Shown: piece by piece, positions 34,201 through 45,863 of the stretch | Position numbering within the stretch: the first letter of the stretch is position 1 | Layout: each line of letters starts with the position of its first letter | Source: Girardinichthys multiradiatus | Taxonomy: Eukaryota; Chordata; Actinopteri; Cyprinodontiformes; Goodeidae | NCBI RefSeq assembly: GCF_021462225.1 | Contig: NC_061795.1 | Span: 48,165,880 to 48,229,879 of the forward strand | Reading direction: 5' to 3' | Length of the DNA stretch: 64,000 nt | Notes under the pieces: model-generated | Database searches by the model: none | What the model was told of the DNA's origin: nothing | What the model saw: the letters and a program-made list of their open reading frames with translations, nothing else | Translations under genes and position numbers: made by a program

Positions 34201-37200
34201 TATGGGTCTCAGTGTCCAGTTTCATGGATTGGCCTGACAATGAGCAGCCAACCAACTAGAACTCTCTCCTGTTTCAGAGAACAGGTGGTGTTGCTGTGTT
34301 GTCTTTGAGACCTTCATCATATTTTGCCCACCGTAACTCTGTCTGGTTGCTGTTTGCGGCACTAAACTCTGACTGAAGATTAGCATTCTAGTATCAGCAG
34401 CTATTTGCTTAATTACTTAGAACACAATCAATTCTATTTGTAGTTTGTAAAATTTGCTTTTTAATCAATGCTATTAATGGATTTTGTAGGTTGAATTTAA
34501 GGCTTTAAAGACTTATAAAATACTATTTTACCCTGATAAAATGATAATAGAGAGCAAAGAATGTGCTGTGTGTGAAACCTCTGCCTCTTATGTTCCTTAT
34601 CTGTAATTGTCAGTGTCAGCATCACTGTTGTCTTCCTTACTGCAATCATTATTATCATTGATAATAGTTATCTCAGTTAGGTAGCTGTTTCTGTCATCCA
34701 TTGACCCACGATTAGTTGCCCTGTATGTGACTGCTGAGAAAGAGTCATGTTTTAGATGAGCTGACATTTTGGGGTCATGTGCTACAGTTTGACCTCAGAA
34801 AAACAGATCTGAGATCTCTTCCAGCAAACATGACTCGGATCCTCTTTGTTTGGTTTTCTAAGCATTCAGTGTTTTCTGCCGTCACGGAAACAGTTAGACA
34901 TGATCATAAGAAAGTATTTGTATCTGTGTAACATCAAACCACTCATCTCGCACTATTTAAGAGCCTATAAAAAAATCAAAGGCCTTCTTTCTTCCTTCAT
35001 CTTCAGTTCTGTTAAGAGCAGGTCAGCAGATGTTGCTATTTTCACTTATATGGTCTACATTGCAGTAAAACGTACATTATTATGTGCTGTGTGTGTGTTC
35101 CGCCATCAAAATGAGGACCGTTTGTACCAAAGTGAGGACATTTTGCTGGTCCTCACGACCTATATTGCTAACGGTTAGGTTTAGGATCAAGGTGTGAATT
35201 GAGTATAGGTTAAGGTTAGGGTTAGGCATGCACTGGTAATGGTTAGGTTTAGGGTTATTGTCAGGGTTAGGGCATAGAAAGGGTTGAAAATGACTGAAAA
35301 TCAATGGAAAGTCAACACATGGTCCTCACTACATATAGCGAAACAAGAGTGTGTGCCCAGCTGTGTGCTGCTTTCAAATGCTTGGCACAGCAGCAAAGCG
35401 TTTAAACAGAAACTGGAAGTTTCCCAAGTTCTTCCAGGCGGGTTCTGGTAGAGGGGCATGCTGGCTTGATTAAGGTACCAATGTAGATTATAATTAAGTT
35501 GGGAGTTTTCTTTAGGGCCAAGCCAGCCGCTGCCTGCTTCTATAAAACGACGCAGTAAGTTGAAGATGATACTCTAGAAGTTTTCTTTTGTCCTGGTGTT
35601 TTTAGAGGCGAGCCACTTCCTCCCGTTAGCATTGAAAGTAACCTTTACTCTGGTTCTGTCCCGCTGTTTTCATACTGCAGGTCTTGTAGAGGTTCTGTTG
35701 AGGTTCTGTAAACTACAGAGAGCAGCAGTGTTTGCAACAGAGGCCGGTTTACAATTTAATAGGAACTTCATGCAAGAATAGAAATGGCGACATTGTTTTT
35801 ATTTATCTCTAACAAAACCCAAATCCTCACATAATCATGACAAGCTAATTCAGATAGACGGTACTAAAAGAATCCCTATACTGTATTTGTATCCATTATT
35901 TATTATCTATTTCCTCTCTTAAAGCTATTTTTTACATGTCCATATCTGAGCAGGGTAAATGAGGCGCTTTAAAAACGAAATTATGTATGACGTATGGAGT
36001 TGTAATATAGATGTAATACAGAAATTAAGTTTGAAAAGCATTGTGTAACCATTTATTTATAAGCTTTGCCTGTTTGAGAATTTTTATGTTTGTTAGTCCT
36101 AATGAACTGATCAACATGGATTTAAAATGCTTTCTTAGGATCTGTGTTTGTAAGACAGCAGCCTTTCATTTCTCGCTATAAATGTTATGTTCATTTCACA
36201 GTTTTCATAATGTATTTCTTTTTCATAAAATGGATGAATATTGTGCCACTTTTTGACAATTTATACAAGATTGTAACATTTATTTCACTTGGCTAAATAC
36301 TAATATATATTTTAAGAAATTACACCAAAGCAGCTTTATATTTTACAGAATAAAGTAAGCATCGTATGCTTACATACAGCACGAGCTGGAACACATTACA
36401 CGTTTACAAGTGAATTACTTGAAATTGTGTGTGTTTTTCAGAGCTGCAGTGCATTTGTTTCCATGCAGAACCTCAGTTTCTCTGCCTGCTGGTCTGGACC
36501 CACAGTCTTCTTCTACTCATGCCATAGAGCTGTGAATTCTTTGAAATATCAAGCAATTTCATCTTCTTTTTATCCCTGCTTGGTTGTTCTGCTGTTGGTA
36601 GAAATAGATTCCTAGAAGTAAAATAAAGTACCCCACCTTTCATTTCCTTGGTTTTCTGTATTAGGACATAATTAAAGTGACCTGGTCTTTATTTAAATCT
36701 CAGGTGTAAGAAACACACACAAATTATTTTTTAAACAAAAATGAAGCCAAAATGGAAAGGCTGTGTGCGAAAAACTCAATGCATCCTTGCTTCTTACAGA
36801 GGATTCTTCTTACAGGGAAACACTTAACCAGATGCTGCTAATCAAACCTACTTGATTCATTGATCAGCAGGTTTGGATGTACCGCTACATTCAGCCCTGC
36901 TTGGAGAGCATTGTGCACAAATGTTGTATTCAGATTATTTGTTTCTCAGCCGACAGAGATGTGACCATTACTGTTCTATCAAAATGTTGTGAAAAGCAAT
37001 TAACAATTAATCAGTTGTTATTACATTCTCCTGCTATCTACCATTGAGCAGTTAGGGACATGCTGTGGTCAATAAATGATTTTTTTATCTCGAAAACAGA
37101 GAAAACTTTGATAATACTCCAGCATTTATTCTTGTATGTGGCTCTAAACTGAAGCACAATCTGTTCTTCTGCAGATGAATCTCTGCCGGACTCACACACC

Positions 37201-40200
37201 TCCCCTGTGGAGGTTCTTGGGGATGTTCCAAGGACAACAGAATCACCATTGGCCTTACCAGTCTCACATTACACTGCCTTTAAGAGCCCAGAGTTACCTG
37301 GTGCCCTCCTCTCCCTTCCTGAACCAGTTCCCAAAGCAAGGACTGCTGACAGCAAGCTTTTTAAATCAGGACATGGTGCATATAAAAACTCTAAATCTGT
37401 AATGCCAAGGAATGCCTATTCAGAGGAGACTGGTGTTCAGACTCCGTCATTAAGCCCCACTAGACTTCAGGGGTTTGAGGCATCAGCTACAAGCTCCACT
37501 GAAGGGAGGGGGGTTAGGACTAATTCTGACAAACAGGAATATCATTTTCCTCTTTATTCTATGAGACTGAAGCAACTGCCCCAGTCAAATACATCTGTGA
37601 CAAAAACACCTCATCAGGATCTTGATTACAAAGAAGAAACATCTTCAAACATGGTCAGGAATGGGACATCAAAACAAATGCAGTCAGTCATGACCTCAGC
37701 TGCTGACCTGCCTCTTGAACCTCCTAAACTGGCTCTGTCTGAGTCTTTGACGGACAATGGTGAAAAGGTTGTTTCAAGCTGGATGGTGCAGAACAAACAT
37801 GAACATGACATAAACACACTACCTAACCTAGACCAGATTATGGCTCCTGGTTACCACGTGCCTTTCATCACCCCCCAGTCCTCATTAATATTATCTGAAC
37901 CTAATGAGGTGCCTTCAGAAGACTTCTACCCCACCAACACTATGGATGTAGATTGGGGCTCTGGAGACTACTTGGAAACAATGTCCTTCAACACAGATAA
38001 AGACGATTATTCTCTGGTTACTAAGGTGCTCTCTGACCCGTATGATATGGAGGACGACACAGAAATCTACGACACATCCTTTCCTTCCAGAGTGGGCATA
38101 TCACCTTCATCCATGCACCCTGGTCATGTCTCATCTTCTCCCAGCCTCATGACAGCATACCTCACCAATGCTCCACATCAATCAATTCACCCACCCTCAC
38201 TTTCTACACAGGCTCCCTCTTTGCTGAACCCAACTTTCACACCTGGTACTGATGTACCTGATGCATCAGACATAGATTGGGGAGATGCCTTCACAATTCG
38301 ACCAACAGATGTCCTCTTACCTGACATGAACAGCTTGGAGTATTACACCACTCAGCTGACAAAGGACAGCAGTGTTTCAGAAAACGGAGCAGAGTACAGG
38401 GACAATATCAATGAAGACTCCATCAATGCTACAAGGGCCCCATCCTCCGTTGACCTTACCACGGATTCTAAACTGATGGAGGCTAAGTCCTCCAGCGATC
38501 TGTCAGGGTTTGGGCCTCATTATGAATCACCTACAGTGGAACCCACAGAGAACACTCCAACCTACATCTTTGATCCCTCCTCCTCTGTATGGGGTGCTCC
38601 AGTTCCCACCTCAGGCTGGTCCACACATGCGCTCACTGTAGACGTGGATACTGCATTGGTTTTACAGCCAAGTGCAACACCTTTGCTACCAGAGGATTTG
38701 GTTTCTTCTTCTTTGTCAGATGTCCATTGGTTTGTCACAGAATCCTTTGATGACAGCCCTACACTCATCACTCCTGCCATAACTGCAACTTCAGCCTTTT
38801 CTCCAGCTCCTGCTGAAGCTACTGGAAACAACACTGCTGTTACAACTGAACTAATGTCTGGAGACTCCTTTGCATCTGAACAAACTGACAATAGGACTCT
38901 AGTTTCAACTGAATCCATGTCTCACAATGTTACCCTGGTTCCTCCAGTTATGTTTGTTGATCAGAGCGTGACTGAAGACGGGGCTGACAACATATCCACA
39001 TTGACCTCAGTCCCAACAAGCAGTGAAGTTGTTACAGTTTCTGCTGCCACCGCAAGTCCAGCTGCCACAAATACTCCTCATCCAGCTACAACCGGAACGT
39101 CTGCTGCCGCTGAAAGCTCAACTAGTGTCAGCATCTTTGCTGTTACCAACAACAAAACCACGCCTACATCAACAACATCAAGACAGTACCTCTGCAGAGC
39201 TGACAGCCCTGCTTACTTAACAAAGACGGGTAAGTCGGAAGTCTTTTACCCTGGATAACTTTATGAATAAATATCCATATATGAGAGATTACAACTCTAA
39301 AATTCTGCTTGTTGTCGAAGGTTTCTCTTCTGAGGTGACTGTTGGATTTGCCAAATCTCAAGTCAGAGACATTCTGAAAGTGGAATTTAACAAGTCAGTG
39401 GAGCTCCAGGTAACATTATTTATTATCTGTCATTAATATTTCATTTAAAACAGTAGTATGGGCATCATATCCATTAAACAGTCAGTTTTACTACATTCAA
39501 ATAATATCAACTGATTTATGTTTGGCTGCTCTCACCTTCAAAATGCCTGATGCTGAAACTGTCCAAGCAAATGAGCACACTATGATGGTTATTAAAAATG
39601 GTACTTAAATGGTAATAAACTGAATAAAAAGAACCTTGGCACAATCTTATGTTTGAAAGCTCTCAGATAAGCCAACATTTTACAACTACACATAGTTTTA
39701 AAAGATTTGAGTGAACTAAAAAAGGTTTGTCCACCTACATTGGCTTATTATTGTGTAAGTATGTAAGTTTTGTCTGCATACACAAAATAATACAAATGCT
39801 TTAAATGTCAAAAATATTTAAGATTTTCTTCATTTAAAAGGAGTAAAAGTGTATTTTTCTTTCACTTTTTCACTGCTCTATGTATATAATTGATTTGTAC
39901 TTGATATTTATGTATATGGCTCAATTAAACCAATACCGGTTTCTGCTATGTCATCACATTCAATGTTTCCATTAGACTTTCAACATGAAATTGTGTAAAT
40001 TAATAAAGGAAACAGTATCATTAAACAGGATATTGCATGACGCAATAGTCAAACATGGTGGGGGCGGTGTGATGGTCTTGGGCTTTGTGACCATTTTTTT
40101 GGTTATGTAGCCTGAAAAAGATCCCAAATCCATGATGATGATGTGGCATGACTTTAAACAGCTTGTTCATGGTTGAAATCCCGTTTAATGCGACTGAAAT

Positions 40201-43200
40201 AAAACAGTTCTGCAAAGAAGGACCGAAATTCCTTCAAAGTAAGAAGAATCACTCATTTCCAGTTACTGCAAATGCTTAAAAGCTGCTGTTTCCACAAAGG
40301 GTGGAACAACCAGTATTTGGTTTAGAGGTTAATTACTGTTTCACATAGGGCCATATTGGTTTGCACTTTTTTTCCTTAATAAATGAAATCATAATTTGAA
40401 ATCAGATTTTTGTATTTACTCAGGTTGTATTTGTCTTATATTAGAATTAGTTTGATGATAACAACAGTTCAGTGTGACAAAACAGCAGAAGCGATCTCTA
40501 AAGAGGTAAATACTTTTTCACAGCACTATAAATGATTTTCTTTATATATTTGCTATATAGGTCGTTAGCCCTCCACCACAGTTTGTGTTCCGGGTGGTGT
40601 CGGGTCCAGTAGTGTACACAGCCATTTCTGTCATCAATGCTCTGCAAAGGTCTGGCCGGAGCTTCCTGTATGTGTCCCCCAACTTACCGACACCAGACCA
40701 GAAATATCATGTCCACACGGGTACATTTTCATCTCCTTAAATATTGTTTTGATGCTGCTGAAAACATTTATTGTAACTGTTTTTAAACCCTATCTGAGCC
40801 TCTCCATGACTCCTCTGTGTGCAGTGTTGCAGTTTGTCCCTGGTCACATAGACGTGCGATACTGCAGCTTCTCTGAGAGCGTCAAGAAAGGTTTGATTAT
40901 GGCTTTTGCAGAAGTGTGCCGCCGGTCAAAGGAGTCAACCAACTTCACCGTCCATGTGAGAGATTATTTAGGATACCTTCCCTATGACTTTGCATCTAAA
41001 GGCCTAATAAACTGTTTGCTGTGCTAGATCATTATGAAGGCTAGCACCTGTCTGTCACATATTTGGTTGGGAATGGACCTTTATAATATTTTATCTTATC
41101 GTTTATATATTTTATAATAGTTCTATGACATTCAGACTGATGTTCCACTGCGGTGGTACTTATTTAGTTATGTTCAGAAGAAACGTTGGTATCGGTTCTT
41201 TACAAAGTGGATATTAAAAGATGTTAAAGAGGACAGTGGTGAAACAACAGCAAGTGCTGCTCATTTATTGCTTTGGTCAGAACTTCAGTCTGGGAAGACG
41301 TCAAACCCAACTCACTACCAGGTCCAAGTTTGAAAAGCAGCAACATTTGTTAATCGATGTTCTCAGTGACAAGATTAACAAATATTAGCAGTGCAGGCTG
41401 TTAACAATGTGAAGTTCTGCTAGCAGACTTTTAAAGACTAGCAACATGATCATTAATTAAGGAAGGAATGTTTAAAGAGACGTTTGTGAAAGATTTCACT
41501 AGAAAATAAATACATTTTTATTGCTTCTATCACTGTTTTATACAGTTTAACCCAAAGTTATTCATACCCCCGGAAAATTCATCTTTTAGTTTCACCAATG
41601 TGTTTTTTCTGACTGGAATTGAAATGAACTTTTTGGACCAGCTCAGTAAGAGTCAAGACTTGAATCTGATTCAGGATCTATTCAGGGAGGTAAAGATTAG
41701 GGTGATGGTAAAGAGGCCTTCCAACCTCTAAGACTTGGAGCTCTTCAAAAGACCAGAGGAAACATGCAGACAACTGCTCTGCAATGTAATGCCAATAAAA
41801 ATTATTTAATGGATTATTGAAAAGGTACTAAATAGCTTTCAAAATAACATTCTTTAATAAAATTCTGGGTGTATGAATAATTTTGGGCTCAGCTATAAAA
41901 GGCAACCACATTGGATATTGAGCTTAGGATTAATGAGAAACATTAAACTTTCTGTAAATTTTTCCAACTTCAAACTTAACAAATTTTACTTCTTTGTAAC
42001 CTTTGATGCACATTTTTGAACAAGTCGTGCAGCAAAAATGAATCAGAATGTTTTTCTACATACATAACACAACAAACTGAAAAAGCCCCAGCCCAGTTCT
42101 ACTGCTGCTTTTAAAATGTCTGCATTTGGACATCTTGCTACATGCAGAGGCAGCATGTGTGTTGCCTTACTGAAGCAAAAGGAATTAGATGTTGACGGGT
42201 TAAATTGGTACTAAACATTCGAATATTATGGGCGTGGTAGTGGCGCAGGGGTAAAGTGTGCAACCCACCTAAGGGGTTTAAGTCCTGACCTGTTGACCTT
42301 TGCCTCATGTCTTCGCCCGTCTCTCTCTCTACCCCATTTCCTGTCAGTCAACTTACAAAATAAAGGCCACAAAATAAAAAATGAAAGACATTCACATTTT
42401 ATTCAATCAGACATTTCACACACAATAGCCCTGGTATAATGCTGCTTTCTCAAGACCCCTGTCCTGTCTTAAATGAATATTTTCAGTGCTCCACTTGGAC
42501 ATTTTAATTGTTTTATCAGTTCTAAATTGTGGTATTGTATACCGTTGTTGCTCCCATTGTCTGGAGCTGAACTCTTTGCCAATAGCAGGCTCCCTCAAAA
42601 TCCTTCTGTTGTGCCCACCCTAAGGCACACCTGTGCAATAATCACACGGTTTAATCATCTTGCTCACTTACACAGATTTAGACACATTTGTGAAAAGCAT
42701 TTAAGAGAAATATTCATATTTTTATTTAGTGTATATTGGCCAAAGTCCACTCTCTCCTTGTCAGTCCAAACTCTGCTCTCATTCAGCATTTAGACTACAG
42801 GTATAAAAGTTTTTTACTGACCTTTTTATTGATATTTTTTATAATCCAATAAAAACAGATATAGGAGCACAGGTTTTTGGGTTTTCATATCCACACTGCT
42901 AAGTTCTGTTTCTTCTTTTCTGGTTGTAAAGCCAATTCTAACAGAATGGGAACCTTCCCGTGGCTCGTTAAAAGACCAAGGCGCTCCAGTTGAACTACAC
43001 TGATTATGTTTGATGCATTTTGTTGCTCGTTTCAGATTCTAAACATCACCATGGCGGCCAACAAATCTGTGGAGCAACAGTTAGTGAAGCAGCAAGTGGG
43101 AATCACATTCACTGTTAGTGGTTCAAGGGGTTATCTGATGGGGTCGAAGGTCAGCAACGCACTGATGAAACTCTCAATGGTAGAATTTAGCTACTACATT

Positions 43201-45830
43201 GGTTTTCCTGTGCTGCAGATTGCGGAGCGTGAGTACCATAAGGTTGTATATCTGGAAAATTGAGCAATCTGCTTATATTTCCTGCTGGATCACCAGTTTT
43301 TATTTTAATCCTTCCGTCTTTGTCTTTTAGCTTTCCATTATCCACAGCTGAACACCAGTCACTTACTTCGCTCCTCCTGGGTCAGAACAGGTAGCATGGT
43401 TCCAGTTTCTGGCCCTGTCAGTAACTAGAAAGCTGTTATCATTTAAATGACTTTTGATTGGTTTGTTTATAGTTCTCCTGGGTGTTCTGGACAAGAAAAT
43501 GAGTGAACGGACCTTTCAAGCTAACATGGAGCGCAGACTGGCCATGTTGCTCGGGGAAGCGATGGGACATCTCAGGCGGGTCAAAAGAGCGACGACTGTT
43601 GGTAACAGTAGCATGCAGGTAACGTACCTTCGGCAAATAAGATTTAAGGTGTGTTTTTTTCTCAAAACCTGCTGTGTTAACTCTGGCTGTTACAACTGGG
43701 CTGTTCCTTTAAATGACTTCCACTGACGCTGAGTGGGTAACTCCTCCCTCTGCAGCAGCGCTGAGCTGCTGGGTGTGGAAGAGGCTCCTGTTCCCATGAT
43801 TTTCAGCAGCAATATTATAACCATGGATCCTGTCACAGCGACTATACTGAGAAAGTCACTACAAAGTCCACTGAAGGGTATAAGTGTAACAAACTTTAAA
43901 ATGAATATGCAGTTGTCTTGTTGCCCTTAAAGAGAGAGAACATAGAGCGCTCCAGTTAGGATTAAACCATGGTGTTCCCCAGCTATAGCTTGGGATTATT
44001 TGACAGTGATTACACTCTGAAACCGATTTAAAATCATTTCAAATTTAAAGGAACTTTGTAATATTAGCAGGTTTTTCAAAATGAAAACTTGTTCACTGTG
44101 TCCCAAATGAGGATAAACCACACATGCAAGAGCAGCAGCTTGCTTCCTAACTTAAAATCTGTTAATAATCCCAGAGGAATGCGGTTGTGTTAATCTGTGC
44201 CTCAAAACGGAAATGTTTTAAAATCCTCAAATATTAAATTACCTGGATGGTTGAAAAAACAAAATTAAAACTTGGTTAAGAGGAAACATGAGCTGAAGGT
44301 GAGTCTGTATTAAAAATTAACCAAATGGGTGACACCCTCCTAACAAATCTCCACCAAATATTTCAGGGTAATTAAAAAGTATTATCCCCCTGCCAGGGCT
44401 GTTGTCTGGGGTCAACTCTATCTGGTAATCTGTTTTCACCCTGGTACATGCAGTGGAAGCGGAGGGGGGTAAATAGTGGCCTCCAAAAATAACCCTGCAT
44501 CCTGGAAACATATCGTGCAGAAACACACATTTGTTCAGGTCTAAGCCGCACAATGGGCACACACACTAGTGGGTTTTACTTGTTTAACTGAAACTGGAGG
44601 TTTAAGTTAATAGAAATCTCTATAAATATATTAGATTCATGTCTGTTTATCTTTTATATCATTATAAATGGTTGAGACTGTCTTTCAGTGCTGCACTGAG
44701 TACAGAGGACTCATTATGTGAGTTCCAGTGTTGGGAGCAAGTGACAACCTTGGTGCTTTACTAATCAAGCTTTAGCTTTTGTGGGTCTCCTCTGCACCTG
44801 ATCATCTCATCTCCAAGGGGGGGCAGGATGTGGCCTTTTCTCCATGGTAACAGCATCCAATTTACTCAAGAGACACACCACTTACCAACCTCCACCTAAA
44901 GGGGTTCAGATTTCTGTTGCTTTTCCTCGTTTCTTCACTTGCTGACTGCTGTGAGGCGCAGACCCTCTAACAGCCGATCAATTATTCATTCGGTTTCTCT
45001 CTCAGTCTGTATTCTTTGGGTGAGATGATTAAGAGTTGTCTATTTTGGTAAAGTAGTGGCTTTAATGGGGTGAGATTCAAAGATGTAATGGAGAAGTGAA
45101 ATATTAAAGAAACTGAGAAGCAGTGAGCGTAAAAACAAGACTAAAGGGACTTGCTGTGACAGATATGGAATGGATGGATAGGAAGTGCGTAATGTGGATG
45201 TTAAAGAAGGGCTCTGTGAGTAATAATATCAAACTCAGCTGGAAAATAGCCTTCATCAGAAATTATCCTAATTTAACCCACCTACTATATTAGGTAAACA
45301 GATGATTTACATTTCGAACAGTTAGTCTTTTGATATTCCTACAAGATATCTTTACAGCCTAAAATATGTTTTAGTAATATTATTCTAAACCTGGATTACC
45401 ATGCACACTTAATAAAACAACTTATCTTTGATAGTTGAATTTAATAAGTACAGTGAAACTGAAACTGGGCATCTAAGTCCTTGGTCTCTTTCTTGTGCAC
45501 ACTGATCCCCATTCTGCATGTCAGACCGATGCCCCAATCTATCATGACAGAATAGGCATAGTGTTGTCACCCATGAAAATACCTGATAAGGCTTTCTAAG
45601 CAGATAAAATAGGAAGCTAGAGGGAGGGGGACTCTGCAATAATACACACATTCATGCTGACCTCTTTCCACTCTAATAACTGTGCATGGACTAGAATCAA
45701 CTCTGCATGATGATGCCTGGCCAGCATTTCTTTTCTGCCAACCCAGACGTGACCTCAGCTTTAGGCTTTCCGGTTGTACAAACAGCAGCAGAGCCAGAGG
45801 GGACTGAGTGGGAGACTACAATCACACACA

Positions 45831-45863
<33 letters not shown>

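Larger units (their letters stand above)
22265..37174 (+). other. KIAA1549 intron 2, 14.9 kb
   Basis: The splice sites GTAAGA and ttcttctgcag are both good, and joining the flanks restores a GAT codon. Transposable elements occupy roughly 24425-31790, and a TTAGGG-like repeat lies at 35090-35355. The stretches 22265-23540, 24830-25720, 31800-35080 and 35360-37170 contain only short chance ORFs and nothing I can identify. Confidence 0.8.

Noticed and set aside
35170..35285. Telomere or chromosome-fusion scar
   Set aside because: TTAGGG units are few and degenerate and lie within a dispersed repeat with gaggac/gtcctc borders.
38562..38918. - strand 118-codon ORF inside the large KIAA1549 exon
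   Set aside because: Shadow of the coding strand; no start context and no independent support.
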